Of a stretch of 64,000 nucleotides of DNA, positions 12,301 through 24,645 are shown piece after piece. The position numbers and the translations under genes are program-made. This DNA comes from Rotaria sordida (lineage: Eukaryota > Rotifera > Eurotatoria > Philodinida > Philodinidae): NCBI GenBank assembly GCA_905250125.1, contig CAJNOL010000187.1, positions 148,201 to 212,200 on the forward strand. Reading direction: 5' to 3'. Each line of letters begins with the position of its first letter. Position 1 is the first letter of the stretch. The notes beneath the pieces were generated by a model. It was not told the DNA's origin. It saw only the letters and a program-made list of their open reading frames with translations, and ran no database searches.

Positions 12301-15300
12301 TTTTTTTGGATTTTAATAGAAATTAAACCCACCATCACGTGATTGTATTAATGATATTATTCAAACAGCAAATGGTGATCTTCGTTTAGCAATTAATACA
12401 TTACAATTTTCTAGTAAATAGATCTTAAATAGAATTTAATCCTTTCAGAACAGGAGTTACTTGTGAAGAAAATAGAATATTTTGTATAGACTACCAAGGA
12501 CTACAGATGTAGAAAAATTGATTAGGAGATATTACGAAACCAACAGTTATGTGATGCGAATATAGAAATTCAATATATATTAAAGATCACAAAAGTGACT
12601 TTTCTACATGACTCTTTGTCATTGTTTTTCACCACGGTGAACTCCCATTTATCAATTCGTGACTACACAGCTGTTCCTATACAAATTGAATTTTTTCTGC
12701 TACGAAAAAAAAGTAAATGCTTTCAGGATGCTTGCTCATGACCGGCGTTTTCAAACAGTATCATAAGTTAGTGTTGTGAGTTGTTTCAAAACTATCACGT
12801 ACATATATGTAATCTGTTCGGAAGGAGTTAATAAAAAAAAAGTTATTATATGAATTTTTCATTTTTGTTTTAGGTAATAGTAAAGTTAAATTTTCAATAG
12901 GAAAATTTAATTCAAAAGATACATGTTTATCATTATTTCAAGGACTTGGTCGAATTTTATATAAAAAAGGTTTTTGATTTCTTTTTTTGTTTGAAATTAA
13001 TCAAAATATTGATTATAGATTCAGAAGAAAATTCAATAGATGAAAATACAAAAACTCAACCTGAAGTAGACGAATGTGAATCTTTTATTTTTTGTTTTTT
13101 ATTGATAATTGATTATTTTAGAATCTTATTGAACAATGTCATATATCAGCACCGACATTTATTGGTTTTTTATTTGAAAATTATATTGATTTTTATTCGA
13201 CAATTGATGATGCAGCTCAATTATGTGATTATCTTAGTTTAACTGAACATATTCTTAATGAATGGGAGGTAAAAAAACTAAAAATAAAAAATTCATATCA
13301 ATAAAATTTTAGATTTTAGTCACGTTTACAACTTTCAACAATATCATCAAGTATAGCTTGTCGAGCAGTACGTTTATGTAATTCCGTTCCAATTAATCGA
13401 GGTTTTAAACCTTTACGTAAACCACAAGATAATGATGTTAAAACAAGAGTATATGATTTTTATTTATTTAATTAAGAAAATAATATTTATTTTTATAGAT
13501 AAAAAAAAATCGAACATTATTGTCAACAAATAAACTATGTCAATTTTTTTTCTTCATTTTTGTTAATTAGAATTAAAAATATATATTATGTTTTATAGAT
13601 TATGGTTGTTCAGAACAAGAATATTTTTCTACTGTTTTACCTTATCAAGCGTTTCTATTAAAAACTTCAAGATCTTCAACGACAAGTAAGAGAATAATGT
13701 TCATCATCTACAGATTTACTCAACCATAATCTAATAGAATTGATATACGAATATAGTCTCCTACAGTTAAAGAGGTATATTAAAGAAAGTAGTAAACAAA
13801 ATTGATCATATGACAAGTATATGTCCGACGCCATTGCTCACGCGTTCTTCGTGTTTTGCTTTTGGAACGCGTTTCGCCAATGTTCTTCCAGTGAGTCCTA
13901 AACTATGGAATGTCAAAGAGTGCGAAATTGCCTCGTGAATCTCTGATTTATACAACATTGATATATCGATCATGCCGCAAGGCATAATCATTTACCATCA
14001 TGTTAAACATAGATAGATAGATATGGATAAATTCTTGTGCCTAGATCCTATTTTCTTGCAATCAATAGATTAGATCACATACTCATTTATATAACATTGA
14101 ACAATCAATCCAACAATATTAAATAATTTGATAATATTTTAAAGTCATAGTACTTGATTCGTTTCTATCCTATGAACGAAATAATTTTTTTAAATCATCC
14201 TACACAGCCATTTGAATTAGAGTTATTACATAGTCTTTAAACTAACGTCATTAGATAGTCATTTTAACAGTGTTACAGATAGACAATAATGAATTCTCGT
14301 TTCTAGACTACATTCTTAACATCTACGAAAAATAAATAGGTGAATTCCTATTTCTAGACCATAACTTTCTAATATAAGGAAAATATATGAAAAAAAAAAT
14401 TTTTATTTTAGATGCAACAAATCGTTCAATTCTTGATATTGGCTTTATTGACCGACATACAAAAAAATGGTATGTTTTCATCGAGTTAGCACTCTTGGGA
14501 TAAAAGAACTTCTTGTCTTACTTCTCAAAAGAAATAGAACAGAATTAGTTTCTACTCAATATGATTGCTCTGACATCATATACATTTACGATATTCAATA
14601 ATAAACTATTTATAAATAGTAAATGAGTTTTATTTTTGTCAGTATACTTAATATCAAAATATTCATAAGCAACATAAATTTTACTTTAGTTCTATGTAGT
14701 TTTAAATATCGAGTTTATTTATATTCTATTTTTTTTATTCAAAGAACATAAAATATATACTTATTATTTTTATTTCGTTAGACTAAACAAATAATAAACT
14801 GAAAAATGAAAAAATTTCCTGAGAAGAAATTATTTTTGAAGTTTAAAATAAATATCAAATCTCACGATCTATAAACTCCTAAGATTTGTTATTTTGTTTC
14901 TTTCAACAGAATTTCTCAACTTTTTTTCTGTATCAATAAATCAAAAGAACAGATAATTATTATTTCATATTTATTATTGACATCGAACAGAGAATATCAT
15001 AGAAAACATATCCGACCTTGAGTTTCTAGAAAACAAAAAGAAAAACTTTTGTAGATTAAAAAGTCTTTTACTAACTATTCATATAAATCATAAATTCAAA
15101 CTTGTTGATTTTTCAATATTACAGTCATTTCATACAATCTACAATTATTCTCTTATTCAAATTCTTAATCTTCTTAAATATTCCATAAATAAGCTATATC
15201 AGATGTGGCTAAACTACTTGAATGACAAGACCAAATCTTTATAGCTATTTTTGTTAATACAGAACACGAGTGTCATCGTATTATTCCTTACAAGGAAAAA

Positions 15301-16499
15301 TAAAAAAAAAAAACAGAACTTTGTTCATTTATTTTAGCAATAATTTTTGGAATCAATCAGAGGATCTGGTATGGATAACTTCAATGCACAAATCGCTAGA
15401 TTAAACTTGCTCGATTGTTGAAAGAACTATTAAAAAAGAATTAAGCTTAAGTAATATAATGAGAACTTGTCTTCAACTGAAGATGATGAAAATACATTAA
15501 AGAGAATATCACTGCTAACCTCGTAAAAAGGATTAATGGAGTGATGAACGTTTTGTTCTTCTTCCTTTTTGTTTTTACAATACCTAGAACTGTTCATTTT
15601 ATCTAACATTGATTTAATTAAAAATGACCTTAGTTGTCAATCACAAAATCGACTTTTCTGATTGTTCCTTATAGGAAATAACTAGAACTCGTCAAGTTGA
15701 AAATTTTCGTACCCATATTCAGTCGAACCGAAAATTTCATATTCTCAATAAAATTTTCTAACCTGAATTAGAAGTTGTCCCAAAGATACGAGATAGATTT
15801 TTGTATTCAGTGACTAGGACACCTTACACATTTCTCACACAATTAGAGTCCGTGGGGTTCGGAATTACCTCGACGAGTACTAGAAATAACACAATGACAC
15901 ATGTGTTTAGTATTAGTGAAAATAACTATAAAGATGTGGTTTTGTTGCTCAAGTAGAAAATTCAATGATGCATCTTTTGAAAAGCAAAACGATCAACGTT
16001 TTATCATATTCCTGAACCTAGTTACATGGAAAAATTTTACCGTATCCAATATTTACCTTTACAAAAGGATTCAACTTATAAGAAAAATATTTTATTTTGT
16101 CATTGTACACTTTAGTAAAATAATTTAAGGTCGTAAAGTATATATGTAAGATATGTAGTACAATTAAATAACGTTATATTTTGTTTATCAATTATTACTG
16201 ATTATATTTAGTTAGTGGGATAATTAAAAACTTACTAATTTTAGTTTATACTGTTGACAGTATTTTAAGATAAAAAAAAAAAAAATATATATATATATGT
16301 TAATTTTTTTTTCTTTTTTAGGAACGATATTAATTCAATGGTAACTGAAAAAAATAGTTCAATTGCACTTCTTAATGATAATAATAATAATCAAACAGAT
16401 GAAACATCTTTTAATTTTTCTATAATTAACGCAACAACAATTAAATTAAATGAACTTGAATATGATGATAATATTGATATAGATATAATTGATGATTAA
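6376..16499 (+). CDS. RAD17: RAD17 checkpoint clamp loader (AAA+ ATPase)
   Basis: Fifteen exons (6376-6771, 6842-6995, 8978-9156, 11841-11893, 11986-12117, 12181-12250, 12320-12413, 12874-12969, 13019-13065, 13122-13268, 13320-13448, 13499-13538, 13599-13685, 14412-14469, 16322-16499) give 619 residues; human RAD17 has 681. Walker A is GPSGSGKST at 142-150 and Walker B is LVLIEDLPN at about 239-247. RFC-like segments (FNPIAPTYM, NGDLRLAINTLQFSS), the FKPLRKPQ block and a very acidic C-terminal tail ending IDIIDD follow the RAD17 order. In other animals RAD17 with RFC2-5 loads the 9-1-1 clamp at damaged DNA to activate ATR. The start is chosen at MSRRIPSF, 4 nt after an acceptor-like CTAG; an in-frame ATG at 6304 adds only T-rich translated sequence. 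Introns 2, 3 and 14 are very long; intron 3 contains a whole gene. Confidence 0.93.
7825..8415. repeat. Imperfect inverted repeat in RAD17 intron 2
   Basis: About 290-bp arms pair around a centre near 8080. Landmarks are ACTTCCGATTTCAACGATTTT on the left, answered by AAAATCATTGAAATCGGAAG on the right, and TGAGATATGAAACTTTT near the centre answered by GAAAGCTTCATATCTTGAAG. The arms differ at roughly a fifth of positions by eye. An accidental 142-codon open frame on the minus strand (7692-8120) runs through the left arm and is not a gene. A second, weaker fold-back may follow at about 8508-8690. Confidence 0.75.
9330..11609 (-). CDS. Uncharacterised type I membrane protein, nested in RAD17 intron 3
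   Basis: Three exons (11201-11609, 10339-11139, 9330-10276) join to 718 residues. A signal peptide (MHRLKGVVFLLLLFIAKYQA) leads a Pro-rich linker. Two extracellular units resemble each other: each has a YD-rich strand, then an aromatic stretch and a Cys (QGQYCVV in unit 1, MDLRVGSCKI in unit 2). A middle block has YLGTDTVRGIPVHKWQSC. One membrane helix lies at about 669-692 (IIVGLLIGVVLGVIIIAIV), followed by a 24-residue cytoplasmic tail. The layout recalls invertebrate proteins described as LolA-like, but I cannot confirm that and claim no function. The whole gene sits antisense inside an intron of RAD17. An acceptor-like TTTTAAG lies 10 nt before the ATG, suggesting a trans-splice or 5' UTR intron. 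The gene model is firm; the family is open. Confidence 0.85.
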
Positions 16500-16585
16500 A
16501 ATTCAGATTTAGTTTTGTTATATATATATATCTTTCATATCTAATCATGTCTATTTTGTATAACTATTTTCATTTCTGCCTTTTA

Positions 16586-16591
16586 AATAAA
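16586..16591 (+). terminator. Poly(A) signal of RAD17
   Basis: AATAAA lies 87 nt after the RAD17 stop codon and about 310 bp before the stop codon of the convergent MEF2 gene. Confidence 0.55.
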
Positions 16592-16900
16592 ACAAAAAAG
16601 CTAAAATTGAATTTTTTCTAAAATATATATAACTTATATGCATCAAACACAAAGATGAAATGAACAAAAATGAAAATAGATAATATGTCGGAATAGATAA
16701 AAAGCAAAAAAAAAACAAAAGAAAATGAAATTATTCAAGGTATAATTAAGGTCATATTTATAAGAACAAAACAAGGAACGGTTTACGGAATTAGGAAAGA
16801 ACAAAGGAACTCTGTTTCAAAAAGAAAAAAAAAACTTCTTTTTTTTTTTTCTTTGGAAATTGTCTTTTGTCTATACGGAATCAATTTTGATGGAAATGTA

Positions 16901-17713
16901 TTATTGCCATAAACGAGTTTGTTTAGCACTCGTTGGCTCATAGCACAACTCGTTTCGTCCAGTATTTGCAGCTGTTGTTGTTGTATATAGTATTGGTTCT
17001 TGTTTAATTAAATTACGATTTATTCCTTGTTGTTGTTGTTGTTGTTGTTGTTGTCCAGTAAGAATAATTGAATTTGGACTGTTGGTTAACATTATTGTTT
17101 GGGCTGAACCAACATTTGTTGTTTGACAATCACGACTTATTATACTAAATTAAAAATAAAACAAGATCAAATGATTAAAGACAAGACATATTATATTCAG
17201 TGGAAGAGCCAGAGGGGCTCAGCCGTTCCCCTAGCCTAAGATTCTGGCTCTACCACTGATTATATTCTTACTTAATAGGTAAACTTGTTGTTGAATTATT
17301 ATTATTTGTCACGACGGCAGCGTTAGTTAATGATGCTAAAAAGTTTGATGTTAATTGTGATGCCAATGCACTTATGTCAATAGCTGAAACACTCATATCC
17401 GGACCAACTAGAAAATATGACAAGAGTAGAATCTTTTTTTTATTTTATTCAAATTGAATTTAACCTGTCATAATACGGCCAATATTTGTTGTTGGTTGTT
17501 GAGTTGTAAAACTGTTCATTGATGGTTGTTGCTTAATCTAAAAATAATTTTAAATGAAATGAAAAAAACTCATTCTTTTTTTTTGTTTTACATGATTTGT
17601 ATTCGAATGATTATTATTGGTAATGTTATTGTTAAATTGATTACAATCAACAGATTTCGGAATAGGATAAATGGGAATGTGATTTGTTGTTGTTGGTGGT
17701 ACTTGCGGTGTTA

Positions 17714-17755
<42 letters not shown>

Positions 17756-18441
17756 CACCTGATGGAGATGTTAAATATTGAAAATCCGGTAGAACTGTTG
17801 TATTGGCATTATTAAGGAATGTCATATCATGTCCATTTGATGATGAACAATTAAGATTGCTATTAATAAGAAACTAAATAAAAAAAGATAAATTATTTCT
17901 TTTTTGAAAATAAAATTAAAACAAAAATAAAAAATAATATTTACATTATTAACTGTTTCAGCAAACATTTGTTCAATATCATTCGTAAATGTACTACTAA
18001 TGCCACTATCAGTTTGTTCGCCACTATTATCATCATGTTGGTCCATGATTTCATTATCTTCATTACTAGTTGATGTTGCCATTTGTGTTGGTTTTATTTT
18101 TTTATTTAAAATCTTTAATACAAAAAACAAAAAAAAAAAGTTTTTTTTTCTATATTAAAAAATTATATTTATTTTAAACTTACGTCGATTATATCGGCAT
18201 TTGTACATGATTCATGGGGTTCATTATAATCAGCATATTTCAATAAGACTTTATCCATATCAGATGATGCATATTGAAATAAGCGATCATTGCTGTTAAA
18301 TATCATTAATGCTATTTCACAACCACATAAAACTGATAGTTCATAGGCTTTTTTCATTAAACCGAATTTTCTTTTCGTAAATGTTACTTGACGAGTACGC
18401 TCGTCAATAATACGAGTTATATTAATCTTTTTACGACCCAT
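16901..18441 (-). CDS. MEF2: MEF2-type MADS-box transcription factor
   Basis: Six exons (18184-18441, 17945-18112, 17592-17873, 17465-17537, 17272-17407, 16901-17144) give 386 residues. The MADS box starts [11 protein letters not shown] at residue 1 and continues with [19 protein letters not shown]; the adjoining MEF2 extension contains [15 protein letters not shown], an unmistakable family signature. MEF2 binds A/T-rich sites as a dimer and drives muscle, neural and stress programmes in animals. The C-terminal part is low-complexity with two polyglutamine tracts (about 17715-17755 and 17030-17054) and a LIKQEP motif fitting the ΨKxE sumoylation pattern; MEF2 proteins carry an IKxEP-type site there. 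An in-frame ATG at 18516 would add 25 Asn/Gly-rich residues, but MGRKK is the canonical start and GGCAG just before it could be an acceptor. A 61-bp hAT remnant lies in the last intron. Confidence 0.92.
17198..17258. mobile_element. Miniature hAT remnant in MEF2 intron 5
   Basis: A 61-bp element has terminal inverted repeats CAGTGGAAGAGCCAG and CTGGCTCTACCACTG (one mismatch). It is flanked by identical 8-bp direct repeats ATTATATT (17190-17197 and 17259-17266). An 8-bp duplication with ends starting CAG is the hallmark of hAT transposition. It has no coding capacity and fits within an intron of 127 nt. Confidence 0.85.
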
Positions 18442-20600
18442 GATTTTTTTTGTTGATCTGCCACCGTTGTTGTTCGTATTCTTATTTATTGGTGGTGTAC
18501 CGTTGCTGTGTAACATACTCGAATACGAGTTTCTATGTTAAACGACCGTTTTCCAACCCAAATTTAAAACTTGAATTATTCTTGGCACATAGCCAAAAAT
18601 TTATTTTTATTCTTTTTTTTTTTAAAAAAAAAAGAAACCATTAATTAGCTTATTTAGATTAATGAATGTCAAAATTATGTATTATAAAAACCTTGACATT
18701 CTCATCGAAAGAACATCCTTGCCTTAAAGGCTAACTGTTAAAAAAAGATTTATCCAAGTTTTCTATAAATATATATATCTAAATATATATGTGTGAAGCA
18801 GAACTGAGACAAGTGTATCATATATAGGTTTTTCTTTTTGCTTTAGTCAGTATACAATGGTTCTTATTTATTAGTACCGGATTTTTCTTGCCAAATATGC
18901 ATAGAACAAAAATTGCTCGTTTTAGTTACTTACCAGAATAGAATCTTTTTAGCACACAAACAAAGGATGATGCCACACAAATCTATCTTGTTGCCTTTTG
19001 CGCTCGGCGAACCAGAATTAGGAATGCAGATGGCTTCTATATATATGTACATTTTTCTCCCTCTTTCTCTCTCTTTTTTTTCTTCGTATTATCCATTTTT
19101 TTTTTCTCTCTCGCATCTTTTCTCTCGTACATATAAAGGAAAGAATAATACTCATTGCGCTCTGACTGGCTTACACCTCTTGAAGATAATTCAACAAGCA
19201 GAATCGTGGGCGTTCTTTACATCAATATATACAATACAATATTTCTTGTGGTCTGATGCTTTGTCGTTCGATATACATCCATCGGAACCAGGAAAAGAAA
19301 AACGAAGAGAAAATGATGATAAGCAGACGTTATATGCTTTAGGAAGTATAAGGGAAAAAGAAGGAGGTGCGGTCGTATAGTTGACTGTCTATGTATACCA
19401 TTCATTTGCTTTTCCTTTTCTCATCAACACTCATTTTCAAGTCAATTAGAAGCGAATACATATGAAGATGAACTACCGCGCCATTCTTTATATTATTTCT
19501 TTAGTCTAAGTGATGAAACGTACGCGCGTAGATATCAATCAGGCATTATGCCCATCATCAACAGTTGTTAGCCAATGACCTATATGATAAATTATTGATG
19601 AGAAAATTTTTTCTTTACTGATATTGACCTATTTGTAATGTAAAAATGCATCCTAATATCAACATACAAGTCATTTGATTGAGTATTTTGACAAAAAAAG
19701 AAATTCTTTCTTTTTCCTATATTGCAATAAATTTATTTTTTGATTGTAAATCATTTAAAAAGTAATAATCTTACTTTAGACTTTTTGAACTCAGTCAATC
19801 TATAATAATAACAATAATAATAGAAAAGAAAAATATAAACATAAACTGAACAAAAAGAAAAGATTAATGTACATACCATAATAATTGGATAAAAATTGAA
19901 TTTTGGTCTTACATATATGACTAAGAATAAGTAATGAACGCATAGATAGACATTCAAGACATATGCCATGTAAATACAGCTGTCGATCGTTATGATAAAC
20001 AGTAACAGAGATTTTTCTTTCATTATCATTATATTTACTAGAAGCAAGAAAAAAAAAAAAGAGGAATTGAAAGTATTCATTAGTTTAAGATCAAAAGACA
20101 AAAAATCAATCTGATTGATTATATCAAACTATGTTCTTCTTTTTTTTTTTTTTCTTCAGGGTATTATATACTCATAAATCATCTTAGAATGCAAAAGTAT
20201 GTTGATCACGTAGACATTGTGGTAAACTAGAAAAAAACAACGCCAGGTTTCCTGACAGTTCTATTTTTATGTAAATATCAAGAGCTTATATTATTAATAG
20301 AAAATAAGTTTTTGTTTTTCTAAAACATATTCTAAGAAAATTGTCTTAGAAATTACAATAAATGTATATGTTCATTATTAATAACCATCAATTAACTATA
20401 AACCAGTCTAATCCAACAAAACATCATGTTTTTATTATTGACATATGGTTCATCATCTTAAAAATATGAGTATATGTATGTATGTATGTATATATATATA
20501 TATATCGCATTTCATTTATGTAATAAAAGACAATTAAATATTGAGCAATCTTGATGATGATATTGAAAGTTATTTCCAGCTGCACCACGTTTCTCATCAT
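18442..20600. promoter_or_regulatory. Upstream region of MEF2
   Basis: This is the 5' flank of MEF2. It holds a possible N-terminal extension frame (to 18516), CT-rich tracts (about 19060-19125), an AT run near 18770 and a slightly less AT-rich block at 18900-19560. A 155-codon plus-strand open frame (18913-19380) is dominated by pyrimidine-tract translation and lacks family features, so I do not call it a gene. Confidence 0.35.
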
Positions 20601-20743
20601 ATTATGGTAAAGTAGCATCGATATTACTTGTTGATATAGAATCGTTGTGATTATTATTGGAACCTAACCGTCGTTTTTATTATATATTGATGATGTATCA
20701 TCATTACTATTGTTTATATTTGTCAAGCCCAATGGTGAACCAA

Positions 20744-20781
<38 letters not shown>
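20744..20781. repeat. (GAT)n trinucleotide repeat
   Basis: About twelve uninterrupted GAT units, surrounded by a sequence whose minus strand looks coding-like (Ser/Asn/Asp-rich) but is broken by stops and a frame change. Confidence 0.9.
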
Positions 20782-21598
20782 CAACTGCCTAAATAATACA
20801 TATGATTATGCGATGAACAACTATCTTGAGGTATAATATAATGATTAGAAATAATCTCGTTCTATTATCTATGATCTATAATAAAAATTAAACAATTTAA
20901 AAAAAAAATTTTCATAATCAATATGAATAACTATTTTTTATGATATAGATTCACGATCTCTAAAAATTGACATTTTCATATAGTCAACACGAATTAGGAT
21001 TACCTGAGAGAAAGAATTCACATGAAACCTAGCAATTCTATAGGATTACAATTTATTATATCAGTAGAGGGCGCTTCCATCCTTACTTTTAAGGACATCC
21101 TCGAGGTCAAGTAGTTCTAGTGAAAGAAGAAAAAAAATTGAATTCTATTGAGTTGTTAGATTTTTTTCAAATTTCTTGATTTCCACTATAATCTACTCAG
21201 TAAACATGAAAAGCGTCTTTCACTACCTAAAGTCAAGTTCATTATTGGAAATCAAGAAAATTTTACGAATTCGAGCAAATCTGGTGAACGTCATTATTCA
21301 ATTTGACATTTACAGAAATGCATGTCTTCATTTTTACTGTTGATATTATATTGAAAATAAAAAAATTCGAGAAATTTAATCAAATCTAGCAATTCAAAGA
21401 AACTTTTTGTTTTTCTTCTTTTACTAGAATTATTTATATTCCTTGGTTTTCATTGATATTTATAAAGAGAAATATAATATGCGGTCGATAAAATAGCTGA
21501 AATAATTGATAATCAATTATAAAATGGTCAATTTACTATTTATCATTAACAGTTAAAAAATAGTACATTGTTCCAAAAATCCACCATGACATAAAAAT

Positions 21599-22041
21599 TC
21601 ACATGAGATTTTTATCATTTGATAAAACATTCTCAGAAATTTTATTTCATATAATTTCATCCATACCTGTTATTTCAAATGAACAACATCAACTCTAAGA
21701 CATGAAAGCATGTATTTCGAAACGTTTATAGAAATCAGTGCCTAGAACTTATTCTGAGGTCATTATGATCTCATCATAGATTCTTATATACATATATATC
21801 AACAAGTAATTTTACACTGGAATTCATATAAAGTTTCTTGTTGATATGTAAATAAGCATCTATAGTGAGATTGTAATAACCACAGAACAGGCTCTATGCA
21901 CTGTTTCTCTGCACATGTTTCGAAACATATGATCTTATGTGTTAGACTGGATACTGATCATTTGAAATAGCAATTATGAGTGAAATCATATGAAATGAAT
22001 CTTTCGAGGATATTTTATCAAACGATAGAAAAGACTCATGT
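21599..22041. repeat. Imperfect inverted repeat, about 440 bp
   Basis: The left end CACATGAGATTTTTATC is answered by the right end ending AAAGACTCATGTG. Inside, TTTCATATAATTTCAT pairs with ATGAAATGAAT, and TATTTCAAATGA with TCATTTGAAATAG. The centre lies near 21820 (ATCAACAAG / CTTGTTGAT). It looks like a degenerate palindromic MITE. Confidence 0.8.
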
Positions 22042-24269
22042 GTATCGCTCGAGGTTATTATAGCTGTATGTCACGGCAGACTTTTGGGATACTCTGTATA
22101 TCAGTAAAAAATACAAATTTTATCAGCAGAAAAATAATTTTTATCAGTATAAAGTATAATGTAGTAAACAAAAGTAAATTGTAAGATTTTAAACAAATAA
22201 CCATATGAACTAGAGTACTGCAATTCGGGAATCTAGTATTCATATCTGGGTACGGATGTGAAAAGTGACAATTTGTGAAGACATAAACTTCATTTTTAAT
22301 AGTACAACTCATAGAAAATTTGGAAATATGTATTTTTAATGTTGCTATTTAATACCAATATCCTTGATAACACAGTTAATTGATCATTCTATTAAATTGA
22401 TTCTCTATGTGTTAGAGTTATGTAGTCCACGAGTAGGTTATCCGTTCCTATGGATAAATAATTTCTATTGGGATTGAGTATGGATCGGAAAATTTGTACC
22501 CATGAAGTACTCTAATACGAACAACATGTTTGCACAAGTAATTCTGAAAAAGAAAACTAGTCTATTGTATTTTGATTTTGCTCTATGTGAATCATTCTCT
22601 ATTTTCATATATATATCAAATATCAAATAATCTCATCGTTTCTTGTCCTTCGTTTTTGTGGATTATTCTCTTCTTTCTTATACTAATATTGTACGAATGA
22701 TTGTTCCTTGTCGTATATCATCACCTTTGAAATATTCTTGATTATATATTTTTTTTTTTGTTTTCTTATGTCCATACACAGATAGTTGTTCATCTGCTGC
22801 AATAAAGAAAAGTCAACTGCTCTAGGCGTTAGTAACATCTGTTCGATTACATTAACGTGAGGATTAGATTTCATATTGATATGAAATTTGAGATTTTTTC
22901 TAACTTTTATTTTAATTACTGATGATTTTCATCTATTCTATTCTAATAACTTGAATAATAACTTTTATTAAGATAGAAATTTCTATCTTTACATGAAACT
23001 TTAGAATTTCTCGAACAGGTATAAATTGCTTGGCTTCTATTTATCTATATAGATATTTAGATATATGAGCATTGTTGTAGTTTCATAATTTAAATCATGT
23101 CAGCAAGTGATTGATAAATATTAATAAAATTAAGATAAAAATGTACAACTTGTTGGAAGTATAATCGTAGTGAGTTTTTGAAATATATTTATCATTAGCA
23201 GCTAGTCATCAATTAAGTCCGTTTGATTTTGACAAGGATTATTTATAATCTGTTTTATGTTCTTCATCGATAATAATGTACAACGATAAACAAATATAAT
23301 TCTTTTCATGGTTTATATTTCTTCTAGAGACAAATTACTTTTTAATTTTTTTACTCATTTGATATCAATGCTTGAATAATATTTTTTGTATATAAAATAT
23401 TTCAATGATGTAACAAAAAAAGTCTATTTATTAAAATAGTCTATACGTCAGTTTCTTGATTATATTTTCTTAATAATTAAATAAGAAAATTTGATATTAA
23501 AATTTACAATAACATAATAACTGAATGAATAAAAATTTTTCTTAATTAGTTTTCATTAATTAAATATATATTTTAATAAATTTACAGTATCAGTAAAATT
23601 TAAAAGTTTAAACAAAATATAAAATTGAAAATATACAACATTGAATCCTCATATACAATCAATATCTTTCAGAGCTGCCGGCCTGATCTGATTCATTACC
23701 TTGGTTATTCAAGAATACTTTAGTAAATGCATTGGATTCCAACAATAACTACTTGAATTGAACGTCAATTTAGTATTGAAGGACTAATATTGACTGACAG
23801 AAGAATTTGCTTAGATCCAAAATAACTGCATAGTCAATTTTGCATCAGTGCTATTGCAAAAATAGTTTGTCAAATATAAATGTCCTTGTCTGTCATTATA
23901 AGTGTCATTTATATCCGACATTTGATTTTACTTCTTTGTTGTATGCATAACATATGTTGCTGCTGCTATCATGATTACTTTTTTTGTTTTTTAGATTATG
24001 CGAAACAGAATTGATATGATCGAAAATATGATACTAATTCAACTCTGTTTTCTATAAAAAAATTTTTATGATGATTGTCTCTTAGTTTTAATTTGGCCAA
24101 AAATTTGATTTCGAATTAGGCATACGATGAAATAATCTCAAATGCCATGTGCAATTCGAGACATCATTCAGCTCTAAACAGTTTACTGCTACAAATTTAC
24201 TAAATTTAAGAAGTTTTATTTTCATAGTAATCATGTTGAAATTCTTTTCTTTTACTTAGTGTAACGCAA

Positions 24270-24645
24270 AATACCAGTTTTCTTAACTCTGACTGCTTAC
24301 TATCTTCGTCTAACTTTGTTCGATCGAGCTGAAATTTTTACCACAGATACTTGAAAGTATCCTTCAGAGATAAAATCAACCATTTTTGGTTTTTGACTTT
24401 CCTATCCAGATTTATAGGGTTTTGAAAATCAACACTCGGGTTTTGGTTCCGAACTTTTACGTATTTCTTCTATAGAAAAAAAAACACATTTTCTAAAACG
24501 CTCAAAAATACCTCTGAAATATAGTCCGAGGCATCTTGAGAAATATTTTCAGTCTAATCGAATAAAATTTCATGGAGATTGTAACATATCAGGATACAGT
24601 CCTATGGAAAACTAGGTTTTTCTCGTAAACTCTCTTTGAGAATCA
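24270..24645. repeat. Degenerate inverted repeat
   Basis: The left arm (about 24310-24390, with TTCGATCGAGCTGAAATTTTT) pairs loosely with the right arm (about 24505-24600, with AAATATTTTCAGTCTAATCGAA). The right flank near 24650 shares a motif (GAATCAGAA, then GGAGAAGCACC about 20 bp later) with the right flank of the repeat at 58268-58505. The two may therefore be copies of one family. Confidence 0.5.

Noticed and set aside
13806-13991. Less AT-rich block with an open minus-strand frame in RAD17 intron 13
   Set aside because: It contains ACGCG words and a 61-codon frame but has no terminal repeats, no duplications and no splice consistency; I cannot say what it is.
18913-19380. 155-codon plus-strand open frame upstream of MEF2
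   Set aside because: The middle is translated pyrimidine tract (Phe/Ser/Leu runs), there are no family motifs, and the surrounding frame lacks splice continuation. It is best read as upstream regulatory DNA.
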